The translations under genes were made by a program, and so were the position numbers. From Hysterangium stoloniferum (taxonomy: Eukaryota; Basidiomycota; Agaricomycetes; Hysterangiales; Hysterangiaceae), in contig WHVD01000002.1 in assembly GCA_015178975.1 (NCBI GenBank), positions 62,001 through 126,000 of the forward strand: a stretch of DNA of 64,000 nucleotides, read 5' to 3'. The number at the start of each line of letters is the position of its first letter. Within the stretch, counting starts at the first letter, position 1. This document shows positions 43,591-54,338 of this stretch, piece after piece. The notes beneath the pieces were generated by a model that was not told where the DNA came from, made no database searches, and saw nothing but the letters and a program-made list of their open reading frames with translations.

Positions 43591-44487
43591 ATGTCATCTA
43601 ACAACAGGACGATCTCTAGCCCCTCGGGACCCATGGGTACACCAAGTCTGAACAACTTGCAACGCTAAGTACAAGAGAGGGAGGTGCGTCGTTTGCAAGA
43701 AGAGGAGGAGGCGAGGAGAGACACTGAGTTGCTGGTGGCCGCTGAGAGGGCCGAGGAGGAGTGAAAGAAGAGGGAGGAGCAAAAAAGGGCAGAAAAGTGG
43801 AAAAAGGCAGAGGAGGATGCATGTTGGAGGGCGGCGGTTGCTGCACTTGCAAACGAGAAGGCCGAGGCCAAGGCGAGAAAGGTCAGTGTCCAAAAAACTA
43901 AGGATTGCTGAGCACTAATGACTTGGAGGAACCAGAAGTGGGGCTGTCATCCCCGAAGGTAAGTGATTTTCTTCTTTTTTTTTTTTGTTTAGCATACTAA
44001 TATTGTCGAATAGAAAGCACGTCGTGCCCCCAAAGTGGGGCCCAAAAACAACCCAAGGTGCATTCGGTGTGCTTCGTGCAACTGAACATGCCATTGCCAG
44101 GTTGGAGGCCAAGGGCACACTTGTACAGAGTGCACCAATTTGAAACTTGGGTGCATGTGGCCGGCTGCCAACAGGATGTTGGAGAGCCTTCTGGAGTGTC
44201 TTACCGACACTCTTGAGGAGTGAAACCAGCTGTTCAGAATTATGAGTGACACCCTGGCATGGGTCAAGGAACATGCAACATCTGCACGCTTCAATGGGCG
44301 TGCGATACGAAAGTCACTGGAGATTCTGACTGCACAGGCTGGCTCCTTTTTGCAGGCATGCAGAATCCAGGATGGGGTTCCTGGTGAAGGCAGATGCTGA
44401 TACTGATGAGTTGGAGTCAGAGGAGGCGGAAGAGACTGGGGGCTCTGAGGAGGTTGAAGAGGAGGTGGTACCGGGAGAAACCCTCTA
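43591..44487 (+). pseudogene. Element C antisense gene: coiled coil, Zn2Cys6-like cluster, acidic tail; three exons
   Basis: Lies on the plus strand while element C runs on the minus strand, so it is antisense and convergent with pol (stop at 44612). Exon 1 is 43591-43881 (MSSNNRTISSPSGPMGTPS, then a Glu/Arg/Lys/Ala coiled coil with two stops at likely CAA and CGA sites). Intron 43882-43928 (GTCAGT, branch ACTAATG, TTGGAG). Exon 2 is 43929-43958 (EPEVGLSSPK). Intron 43959-44013 (GTAAGT, branch TACTAAT, GAATAG). Exon 3 is 44014-44487 with C-x2-C-x6-C-x10-C-x2-C-x6-C (CIRCASCN then a TGA, CTECTNLKLGC). The tail is ELESEEAEETGGSEEVEEE. A frameshift near 44380 precedes the tail. Sequence identity to the A and B genes is low, but the exon layout is the same. 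Confidence 0.72.
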
Positions 44488-44611
44488 GTAGATTAGTTTT
44501 CTAATAATAATTAAATTTTTTGAAACTTGAATGAAAATGCAGGGAGTGTCGGCAAAATGACTTGGAAGGAGAACAAACAATGAGTATCGGAAAACATCGG
44601 ATTGCCATGGG

Positions 44612-46915
44612 TTAAAGGGATGATCGGGGTCCGGGTTTGTTCAGATATAGTTGGTAAAAATCTTCAACAATGTCCAACACATTCCTGAGTTCTGTAGCCA
44701 GAATCCAGGAAGTTTCTTCATCGGTACCTTTGTAGCCTGTCCATTTGACCAAATAGAGTAGTTTGCAGGTATGTCAGCGGTTATCAATCTTTGAATCTAA
44801 GATTTCTGATATCTCAAATTCAGGTTCCCCATCAATAACCACAGGTGGAGGCAGAGATTGTATGCATTCCGGTATAGTGTTGGCAACATGAGGTGCCAAC
44901 ATTGAAACATTAAATACTAGGTGTACAGCACGCATATTCTCAGGGAGCTGAAGTGTCCAAGAGAGCGTGCCAGCTTGTGCAATAATTTTGAAGGGTCCTA
45001 AGTACTTATCAGCGAGCTTTTTGGATGGCCTAGTTGTTTGGAAAAGCTCAGCTTTGATGAACACTCAATCACCGATCTTGAATTTAGGGGGAAGCAACCG
45101 ATTCTTGTCTGCAGAGCATTGATAGTGTTCCTGGGCTGATACAATGTCCTGTAGCTCATCGAGGTTCATGACAAAGTCCTGAGCACAGGTTGAAGCGAGA
45201 TCGTGTTCCAGGTGAATAGCGATGTTTGGGTCGTAGCCTTTATTTGCAAAGAAAGGTGAAATGCAGGTATTAGCATTTGGGGCATTGTTATATGCGAATT
45301 TGGCAAGTGGTAGTAGTGATTTCCAATTATCTTGTTGGTAGTTACAATAGACATGAATGTACTGTTCCAAGGTTTATTCATGCGTTCAGTTTGGCCATCA
45401 CCTTCTGGGTGATAGCCCGAAGTGAAATGTAATTTCATGTCTAGTGTTTTTCTGAGTGACCTAAAAAAGTGAGAGATGAACTCAGATCCGCAATCAGAAG
45501 TGACATGTGACGGAACACCATATTTGGAGAATACATGAGTGACAAACAATTCAGCCAACTGTACCAATGTTATTGTATCATAAGTTGGAATGAAAATACT
45601 TTGCTTGGTAAGCCAATCCACAACAACGAGAATTGCAGTATGGCCATCAGATGCTGGTAGGTGTTTGATGAAATCCATTGAATTCCTGGGTTTTTCCAGT
45701 ATTGGGAGTTGTTTGAGTAGGCCATATGGTTTGTGACATCATGATTTGCAGTGTGCACAATTGGTGCATGATTTACAGTAATGCTTGACAAAATCTCAGA
45801 GACCAGGCCATGTATATTCTCTTCGGATAAGTCTGATAATTTTATTGATGCCGAAATGTCCTGAGATTGGGTGGATGTGTTTATGCTGTAAGACTCTGTG
45901 ACCATCGGAGATGATTGGGGTCAGACAGGTTATCGAGATGTGCTTTGGTGACTGGGTCTAATGGAATTGCCAATAGTATGTCTTGACGGAACTTTTCAGT
46001 ATCCATAAGGATAACACTTTGCAAGACTGGATGAAGGAGGTAAGTGGCCCAGATAGATGTGGACAGTTGTTCGGATGAAAACATAGGCTTAAAATTATGC
46101 AGATTAACTGTGGCATAGTCACTACTCCCCTCTTTAGGATAGACGTCCCATCGTCTAGTCATAGCATTGGGTTTTCCACCAAGGTGGCTGGGATGGAAGC
46201 AGATTATCATATTGAAAGCGCAGAGGTATTTGGACCATCGGGCTTGCTGATGGGTGAGCAGTTTTGTGGTTGAAAAGTAAACCAAATTCTTGTGGTTGGT
46301 TATAACATCTATCGGATCTTTCCAAATAATGTCCCCATGTCTTGAAAGCTTCAAATATTGCAAGTAGTTCTTTATCATGAACATCATAGTTGAGTTCAGG
46401 TGCTGAAAAGGTGTGAGACAAACTACTGGGTAGACTTCACCGTCAGTGTCCAGAATGGACAATATCGCAGCAAGCTCATAATCTGAGGCATCAGTTTCCA
46501 CAATGAGTTGAACATTGGGCTTCCAGTGCGACAAAATAGAGGCAGATGTAAACACACTTTTCAATTCTCAGAATGCTGTTTGGGATTCCTCGGAGAAATT
46601 CCATGGGGTGTCTTTACAAGTAAGACAAGTGAGTGGAACGGTAATTGTTGAGTAGTTGTGAATGAAACATCGATAAAAATTGGCGAAGCCTAAAATGGAC
46701 TGAATGTCCTTAACCTTTCGGGTTCTGGCCAATCTTGAATGACTTGAATTTTAGAGTTATCCATGCAGAGACCGTCGGGTCACATCATGAAACCTAAATA
46801 TTCAAACTGTGTCAACATCAAATGAACATTTTTTACCATTCGCAAAAAGACCATGTTTTCGGTGTCTTCAGAGGACTCCTTGTACAGGAATTCTAGTGAT
46901 TTGGCTCGGGTGAGA
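44612..46915 (-). pseudogene. Element C pol: RT C-terminus, RNase H, integrase, chromodomain
   Basis: Minus strand. It begins at RT residues equivalent to [11 protein letters not shown] (about 46860), after the YLDD, then FEYLGFMM. RNase H has SHWKPNVQLIVETDASDYELA. The integrase shows AILVVVDWLTKQ (about 45640), TSDCGSEFISHFFRSL, a complete PEGDGQTERMN and, after a frameshift, EQYIHVYCNYQQDNWKSLLP. The C-terminal domain has LGPFKIIAQAGTLSWTL and LDSKIDNR; the chromodomain is CKLLYLVKWTGYKGTDEETS (about 44765-44700). The integrase keeps more of the usual TER motif than the B copies. Stops are few but several frames are used. The protease and RT N-terminus are missing. Confidence 0.88.
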
Positions 46916-46919
46916 ATAG

Positions 46920-47702
46920 CTGAATCCTTCAGAGTAAAAAGGGAATGATGGGGAAACATCATTTTGGACCTTGGGGGATCCTCACAGGAAGCTTGGGGCG
47001 GCGTCCCAGATGCTCTTCGACACCTAGTATAGCACATCCCTTCGAACTGGGGGGAACTGTAAAGGGTATGCATATATGCATACCTGGACTAAGGAATAAT
47101 AGCCAGATTATAGTACTTTATTATTTACCTTTTATTTTCTTTCTTTATATTCTTTCTATATTTCGAGCACGCCTTGATTTTGTAGTTCGAAGCTTTGTGT
47201 ATACGTATGGGTGCTCTCGGCGCCAAAAGAGACAGACAACTTTTACCCAGCAGACACCACCTCATAAACAACCCAGACATCGAATAGCGAGAGGTGTCAA
47301 GGGTAACGTTTCAACTACCTTTAAAGGTAGTATTCTCTTGTATACTAACGTACTTTGGACTCGAACCGCGAAGGTCGAGTTCCAATCTAAGGTCTTTGCG
47401 CTAGTCGACATTATAGTCGACTCGTGCTATTATTTCTTTACTCTAGATATTCAGCTTCGCGTTGATTATCTATTTTACATCTAGCTACGAGTTGTACCGT
47501 GAAGGTCAACTCTTTCATTCTTTCATTCTAGCCGTCAAGAGCAACTGTACAGTTGCTATTGTGACGCATAGCATGTCTTCTTACTAGCACAGCTTGTCTA
47601 GTAATCTACGGTATTGTACTGTACGGTCAATATCTGCTAATAGCAGTTGAATAGACGCTATTCTTCGTATATCGAACGGTCAGAATCTATTGACTCTTCA
47701 CA
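46920..47702 (+). mobile_element. LTR I with polypurine tract, embedded in element C
   Basis: A TG...CA unit at 47058-47702 (TGTAAAGGGTATGC to GACTCTTCACA) follows CTGGGGGGAAC, a polypurine tract, so it looks like the 3' end of another retrotransposon on the plus strand. Its end resembles that of LTR D (AACGGTCAGAATCT and CTCTTCACA), and it is CG-richer. No target duplication (GGAAC against CCTTG), so it came with a deletion of element C pro-RT. Confidence 0.7.
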
Positions 47703-48771
47703 CCTTGCCTTTTTTGTTGTTAGAACCCTTGTTGTTGGACTTCTTATCAGAGTTCGAGTTGCCACTATTGTTGGTGTTTTGATTACCAGACTTGTTGGCA
47801 TTCTTGTTGTCTGATGATTTTTTGTCCGATGGGTTTTTGCGACTGATTTCCAAGTGTTGTTCCCAGTATCAGGCATCCACATTTTGGGCCTTTAGACACA
47901 TGAGGGGGAGAGTCTTCAGTTTGCCGGTCTCTCCTTTGGAAACTTTGTCTTTGAGGCAAGACAGGAGGCCAGAGTAAAACTGGTAACAGAGGGCTGAATC
48001 GCCCCAGTCACAACATGTGGTGAGATTGTTGAACTGGACAATGTGCTCGGTGATGCATTGGGTGTCTTTCATTTTGAGATTAGAAAGTGCAGTCTCGGCA
48101 TCGCTGGTGTGGTCATAGGGGCTGAAGTTTGTTTTGAGTTCCTCAACAAAGGCATCCCAATCGTGAAGCCAATTGGGATCTTCGGAAGTGAGGCCAGAGA
48201 ATGTGGGTTCAAACCAGGCTGCTGTGGAATCCTTGAGGTAAGAGAGTGCGAAGTTTACCTTTCAGTCATCCGTTGCAAAAGCAGCCAGGCGGTCCCAAAA
48301 ATTAAATCGACATTGCATAAGAAATGTCGGCAATTTCTTCAGGTTTGAGCCGGTAAATGGTTCAGGTTTATTGACTTGGGTTTGCCCAGGTTCTTTTTCC
48401 TTGGTATTGTTCTTAAGGAAATCGTTAAGGGATCCTAAGGTACCTGAGAACAATTCCCATGTCTTGTCAGGGTCAAAATCCAGTTTTTGTTTTGCGGACT
48501 TCATAGGACCACTAGCCTGAGGTAAGGACTGGTCGCTATCCTCGGGTTCGGGTCCCAGAGCTGACAGATTGTTAACCTCTTCAGGTGCTTCAGGTTCTGT
48601 GGCTTCAGTAACTTCTTCAGCATTGCTGGTAATTTCCACAAAATGGGATTCTTTGGAGGTTCCTGGTTGTGGGGTTTTCAGAGTAGCTTGGGCTGTATAC
48701 AGGAATGGAGACTTGAGAGTGGAAGATTCTGCTTTGCCACTTGGCTTGGCATCCTTTTTCCTTGGAGGCAT
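47703..48771 (-). pseudogene. Element C gag
   Basis: ATG at 48771 (MPPRKKDAKPSGKAESS) on the minus strand, 38 bp after the LTR. The N-terminal region is acidic (NAEEVTEATEPEAPEEV). The capsid region has PEPFTGSNLKKLPTFLMQCRFNFWDR, a stop at 48262, then FEPTFSGL and WDAFVEEL in the same order as in A and B, and YQFYSGLLSCLKDKVSKGETG. A Ser/Asn/Lys-rich linker runs to the junction with LTR I at 47702. The zinc knuckle is lost. Confidence 0.83.
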
Positions 48772-48795
48772 GATTAACAGAAAATGCAAGTGTGA

Positions 48796-48806
48796 AATCA
48801 GAATAT
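48796..48806 (-). promoter_or_regulatory. Self-priming site of element C
   Basis: In the sense of the element, ATATTCTGATT two bases after the 5' LTR is the exact complement of AATCAGAATAT inside the LTR (plus-strand 49099-49109). That 11-mer lies about 30 bp after a TATATAT box (49136-49145). Confidence 0.7.
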
Positions 48807-48808
48807 AC

Positions 48809-49450
48809 TGTTAAGAACCGAAAACTGACTAATGTCGGTAGGCCAATCGGGACCAATCGGAAGGACTTGGCTTCAGCTTATGTGCTGTGCCCTCGCAAGT
48901 TCCATTGGATGTCCTTAAATTTTGGGTGGGCAGAAAACTTATCCTGTCATATAGTCCTCTCAGTAAATCACCAATTGGAGGCCAACAGATAGTAGTGGGT
49001 TGTGGGTTGGAGACCAAGAATGAGCAAGTGCAAGCAAGGGTGGGAGCGGAACTACTCAGAGTGGAACTATGAGAGAGGTATACAAGTGTTCTGAGTTGAT
49101 ATTCTGATTGTCCTAATACTACGATACATGAGCAGCATATATATGGAAAACCAGTGCTTATCCGAACGAAATGGAACAAAGGAAAATCTAATGGAGCAGA
49201 CAGAACTACATATAAAGTGATGCGAAAATGGAGAGTGATAGTCGGAACATTACAAATCTGGATGTAGACTACTATGGGGCAGAAAAGGCATAAGCTGGGT
49301 GTATAGGATAAAGGGTGGATGGAGATACTAATTGGGAACAATGAAGGTGCTTAATGGGGTTAGTTGGAATATTGACGGTTTGTGAGTGATTGGAGTTTTG
49401 CATGAGGTCCAATCAGGTCCAACAGTGTGCTGAACACACAGGTCGTAACA
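48809..49450 (-). repeat. 5' LTR of element C
   Basis: 642 bp, TGTTACGACCTGTG to TTCTTAACA on the minus strand. The leader motif is at 48863-48892. Confidence 0.9.
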
Positions 49451-49806
49451 GTATTCCCATTTCGGAATACTTCTGTTTCTGTCTTATTGTGGTCTTAGTT
49501 TGTAGTACAATAACAAGAAGACTTATATTAGTTTCCCCAAATTTGTACTTTACTTTAGATCTGATATTGACTGAGTTTCTTATTCCCTCTTCCATCTTTC
49601 TGTATGCTCGATATTCAGAACTCTTCGGAACTCTGAATATCCATAACTTCCAGCATAAGTCCCATCTTCAAAATTAAGGACTTCCAAGCATTGTGTAGAG
49701 GCACAGCACATAAGCTGAAGCCAACATCCTGACCCTATTCGATAGTTTCTGAGTTTCTGGTGACTTTCCAATAGATCTGGAATAAGTTCCAACATGGCAC
49801 TTAACA

Positions 49807-49940
49807 CCACAAAACATAATCTGAAACTCCATTCTGTTCCCATAATTTCCTTGCATCTGTTTGACAGCACTAGCAATATGGGAATTACTCAAGCCTGTGA
49901 CATGTCTATCTGGTTCCCATGTGGAACATCCCAGATGGTG
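49807..49940 (+). pseudogene. Gypsy B protease fragment
   Basis: Short match to B1 pol 38088-38212 ([20 protein letters not shown] and ITQACDMSI-FPCGTSQMV), directly after LTR B4. It ends abruptly at GATGGT. Confidence 0.8.
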
Positions 49941-50476
49941 TAGAGTGTTCAATTGGAAAGTAACCTATATGGCTATAGTTTCAAGTCACATAACAAGCAC
50001 AAATTCTTATATATACTTTGGCACTCAAGATGACTTCCACACAGCCAAATCAGTTTCATCAATCAGATGTGCAAAAATTCCATCATGTTCAACACTGTAT
50101 CATCCTCCAAAGTAACCTTCAGTTCCTACTCAAAACTGACTCCCTAATAGAACTTAAAGAAGTAACATCTCAATTCTCTTCATGCTCAGACATCATACAT
50201 GAGCCCAAACCAGCCTATTCATACTTCTCAAAGAAACACCATCATTACCTCTGTCAAAAAGGTATTCAACGCCATATGCTCCAGATGATCCTGTCTTTAT
50301 TTGTCTATACAATAACTCCCATGAACTCTTCCACTATCGATTCAATCGAGTACTCTGGTGAGAGTGTTCACCATCATAGGGATTCTTTTACAAGGCAGCA
50401 TTCACTCCAGTAGGAGATCATAGAGGACCCTCGTTGAGGATGTTCCCAGTTCAAGAAGGGAGTCAAGTAGAGCCTC
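49941..50476. other. Unassigned, possibly coding relic
   Basis: A 131-codon open frame (50018-50413, rich in His, Gln and Ser) is present but resembles no family I recognise. Joined across the E and D LTRs (GAGCCTC to ATCAAAG) the sequence continues at 52300-52605. It may be a decayed retroelement or host gene. Confidence 0.35.
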
Positions 50477-51660
50477 TGTAATGTATTTAGGGGTTTCTCT
50501 TAGATAGCTCAATACATATACATATGCTATAGTGTCACAGAGCTTCAACAATCAAATAAGCAAAGGTCCAGTAATTTAAATACTGATAGATTAATTAGTT
50601 GTGCTATTAAGCTTAAACAACTAAAATCAATGCTTATTTTGATTATTGAAAGGTTCAATAGAACAATATATGACTCCTTTAGCAAATAAAAGAACTATTC
50701 CTTGAGAATAGGGGCTGGAAGCTGAATATATGTGCAGTAACTTGGGACATAAGAGCTTCAGTTTCTTGTATGCTTATTTGTAACTATTAATAGATATTTA
50801 ACAAGGAGTTAAATATTTTATTAATAGAGAAAATAATTTCTATTGGATTTCTTGTGTGCTTGTACTTGATTAATTCACTAACTTAGGGATGGGCCTTGAA
50901 TAATCTAAGTGTTGGCAGGGATTTCAGTAAGGATACTTAGATACTTATTAGGCTTATTATATATTTAATAAGCCTAAGAGGTAGCTGTGAGGCTGGGGAA
51001 CTTAGATGATTAGCTAAGTTCAAAAGTGCTGACAAAGAGTTCTAGATTCTGCAAGTGTACAGTAGGTGCTTGCAGTTAGTATATCAGACTAAGGCTATTA
51101 TTGTCCTTAGGATGATGAGATAAGCTTCTGAGCTGTGCAGTAAAATATGTGTGATAAGATGATTTGTTGTGGATTTCTGGCCCTCCTTATATACATTTTG
51201 ATAACTAATTATTTAACTATTTAATTATTTTATGATATCATGTCTAACTATTTATTACCCCTTTTTGATCCTATGACTCCCCAATCTGAGACAAGGGCTT
51301 CAATCTAAGCCTGAATTTGAAGGTTCAGATGCCAAGATCCGGGTTGGAATCAAATGCCAATTGACTCGAAGTTGACTTAAGTAATAAGTCACGTGACTCC
51401 AAAAATGACTTAGGAGTAAGCAATGTGCCGAGAAGCAATAACTAAGTAAATAAAATATAAATAATTAGCTAAAAATTATAATTAATTAATTAAGATATAA
51501 TAGCATTATATGAGCTCATACATATATGCTATTATTACGCAAAGTTAAAAGGAACTAGGCCTTATATTTCACAATAGAAATATAATAAAAATACAATAAA
51601 TTTGAGAAAATATTAAATAATTCAAAGAAAATTAAGAGAACCTTATGAGATAATGCCACA
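50477..51660 (+). mobile_element. Solo LTR-like element, family E, copy 2
   Basis: 1,184 bp, closely similar to 9086-10344. The left flank GCCTC (50472-50476) matches GCCTC at the right once the later D insertion is removed (CAGCC duplicated across the junction). This gives a perfect 5-bp duplication and shows E came before D. Confidence 0.85.
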
Positions 51661-51663
51661 GCC

Positions 51664-52299
51664 TGTGAGAGGTATGGCGAAATATGCTCAGGAAATATAG
51701 TCTGGATTAGCCCATACTATATTTCCATTATTATTTCTTCTTTCTCTCTATTTTATTATACACTTATATTTAGTTTGATGACCTATGTATGCAGTACATC
51801 GACTCTTGTGGGCACATACACGCCAGACTTATGTATTCTAGCACCCGTAATTAGAACTCAGACACTTTTTACCCCGCAACCATGACTTACCCAGACACCC
51901 AGTTAGTGTCCTGTAAGTTGTGATTGGGGTATCATCTCGACCATCACAGACAGGCTTTAACTATCTACACAATCAGAGCTTTGAACTGTACCAGTCAAAA
52001 CTCCATCTATATCTCAATCCACGTGGACCACATCCACGCTACTCTATTATTTGACTCTCTCGCTACTCTTTTCTATATTCAAGCAGTCCTTTGGAATTGC
52101 ACTTAACAGTCGATTCCCTTTATTCATTTTAGCTCTCTACTCTACTTTAGATAGCTATTTCACTCAACTGTATTGAACTAAGTAGTCAATACCCATTCGG
52201 TCTGTATTAGACTTAGACAGTCAATACATCTACGTGTCGCACCTAAATGGTCGATATTCTTCGTATATAGAACAGTTAGAACTTCCACCACTCTTCACA
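51664..52299 (+). mobile_element. Solo LTR, family D, with 5-bp target duplication
   Basis: 636 bp, TGTGAGAGGTATGG to CTCTTCACA, flanked by CAGCC at 51659-51663 and 52300-52304. It is inserted across the right edge of the LTR E copy. Confidence 0.92.
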
Positions 52300-52605
52300 C
52301 AGCCTCATCAAAGTCATCGATTCATGTTCCTTGTGTGGTTGTGGAGCCTACTCACCACCTGGTTCTGATGTAGACATTGGTTGCTCCTCCTTATACTGAA
52401 AAATTAGGAACAGAACACATCCAATCTCAGTTCATTGATTGGTAGTATTGTCAAAATGTCGAATTCAAGCATAGCATTTGAGGGTGACACATTATCATGA
52501 GATTCTTGGGTGTTTCTGACTCATTATCATCAATCTTTCATCAGCCATCACTTCTATAACTCCATCTCTCCTATTGTCTGACTCAGTTGCCCCTATTGTT
52601 CTATT
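52300..52605. other. Unassigned segment
   Basis: Continuation of the unassigned sequence before LTR E. No open frame or repeat is recognised. It joins Gypsy B RNase H near 52605. Confidence 0.35.
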
Positions 52606-53474
52606 GTGTTTCACTTGCCTTACCCATAAATCTCAAACATGGGTTTTTTACAACAAATGCCATTCTGCTTTCCAGACTTTAAAAGATGCTTTCACTTCCA
52701 CTCTGATTCTTTCTCATTGGAAACCTGATGTTCTGATTACTGTGGAAACTGATGCTTCCAACTATGCAATTGCTGCAATTCTTTCCATTCAAGATTCTGA
52801 TGGTGAAATTCATCCAGTCACATTCCTTTCTCGGACACTTTCAGTTTCCAAACTCAACTACAATGTTCATTATAAGGAACTTTGGCAATCTTTGAAGCCT
52901 TCAAACATTGGTGGCACTACCTCAAAGGTTCCACAACTCCCATTGATGTTGTAACTGATCACAAAAATATCAAATATTTTTCCACTACTAAACTTTTGGC
53001 CCACCAGCAAGCCCACTAGTCCAAATTTCTTTCTGCTTTCAACATGATCATCTGTTTCCAACCTGGACATCTTGGTGGAAAACCAGATGCCATGACTTGA
53101 TGATGGGACATCTATCCTAAAGAGGGGAAAAGTAACTATGCCATTGTTAATCTGCATAACTTGAAACCAGTTTTTACAACACAGCAACTTTCCATATCTA
53201 TCTGAGAAACTTCTCTCTACTATCCAATTATGCATAGCATCATGATTATGGACATTGAGCAATTACATCAAGATATCCTTTCTGCACTCACTTCCAATCT
53301 GGCCTTCAAAGCACATCTAGAAGTCTCCAATAACCCTGATCAACCCCAATGGCCACAAGACTCTCAAAGTTTCATCCATCTCAATGGATGTATCTACATT
53401 CCAGATTCTGACAATCTCTGAGTCCAAGTACTTCAGTACAAACATGATCATCCAATCTCCAGACACTATGGCAT
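52606..53474 (+). pseudogene. Gypsy B RNase H and integrase N-terminus
   Basis: LTHKSQTWVFYNKCHSAF, SHWKPDVLITVETDASNYAIA and VSKLNYNVHYKEL belong to RNase H. After the PKEGKSNYAIVNLHNL linker comes the start of integrase with HPISRHYGI, interrupted by element A2. Several stops (for example at 53097 and 53421). The same integrase resumes at 59080. Confidence 0.87.
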
Positions 53475-54302
53475 TGTTACGACTGGAAATCCCGCTGGAC
53501 TCCGGGCACTAACTTATACACACCTCCGCCCTATACGCACACATTATGGGTTTACCGGAATTCCTGCCAGACTCTGTACATCAGACTTGTCTACGTTTGA
53601 CTTCATTACATTGTGTTTCAGTCACCGGAAAACCTACCGTCCCTGTCTATGTCCGACCTCGTCCCACGCATCAGTCACCAGACCCCGCTTGGAAAACCCA
53701 TCTTCCCTCTAACAGAGCCCCATTCCTGTTTTAGTCAAATGACCTGTCACGATTTTGACTCTGCTCCCGCTCCATTTCCCTTGGTTTATGATTTGTCACT
53801 ATTCGGACTCCGCTCTGTTCCATCCCATTCCTAACACCAAACTTGGTGTTTACTATTCCCGCTTTATGTTTTGCTCATTTTGTTTCATCATTACTGGATT
53901 TGGTATGTCATTCACTCCATGGTCTATTTAAACTGGCAGATGTTGTACATACAATCCAGTCAGAAAATCGGCTTAGATTCCCCCCAGTAATCTAATACAT
54001 TTTCCACTCTAAACTCCTACTTGAATCACACTGCTCATGCTAGTCAGAGCCCATGGGCTCTGGCACATCTATATCTCTTACCTATCTTGACTCACAACCT
54101 CTCGACCCATGACCTCTGACCCACAACCTCTAACCCATGACCCCTCGACCCACGAACCCTGCCCAGACTCCCCAGGATTCCCATCCACCTGTCTGAAATT
54201 GGACAACATGATCTCGTGAGGGCGCAGCCTATAAGCTGAAGCCAAGTCCTACTGGATATTCTGCGGGTTTCTCCGGAAACCTGCCGTGTACGTACCCTAA
54301 CA
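53475..54302 (+). repeat. 5' LTR of A2
   Basis: 828 bp, TGTTACGACTGG to GTACCCTAACA. TATTTAAA at 53925-53932, then AGTCAGAAAAT at 53958-53968. The leader motif is at 54220-54249. Confidence 0.93.
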
Positions 54303-54304
54303 GT

Positions 54305-54315
54305 ATTTTCTGACT
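54305..54315 (+). promoter_or_regulatory. Self-priming site of A2
   Basis: ATTTTCTGACT, two bases after the LTR, is the exact complement of AGTCAGAAAAT at 53958-53968. The same pair is present in A1 (17832-17842 with the 3' LTR copy). Confidence 0.7.
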
Positions 54316-54338
54316 AAGACTTGCAGATTGTTTTCATT

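Larger units (their letters stand above)
35447..49450 (-). mobile_element. Gypsy element C (chromovirus), minus strand, hosting B1
   Basis: Minus-strand element with 5' LTR 48809-49450, gag, broken pol, antisense gene and 3' LTR (35447-36070 plus 43426-43449). The flanks GAATT (35442-35446) and GTATT (49451-49455) differ by one base and fit a 5-bp duplication in LTR B4. B1 (36071-43420) is inserted in its 3' LTR. Between gag and RT it has lost the protease and RT N-terminus and carries a foreign LTR (I). Confidence 0.85.
35376..49806 (+). mobile_element. LTR B4, truncated and split by element C
   Basis: LTR B pieces at 35376-35446 and 49451-49806 join through the duplication GAATT/GTATT flanking element C. 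The first 130 bp or so of the LTR are missing. The right end GCACTTAACA (49806) is followed by B-family protease codons, so this LTR lies within another B copy. The leader motif is at 49699-49730. Confidence 0.75.
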
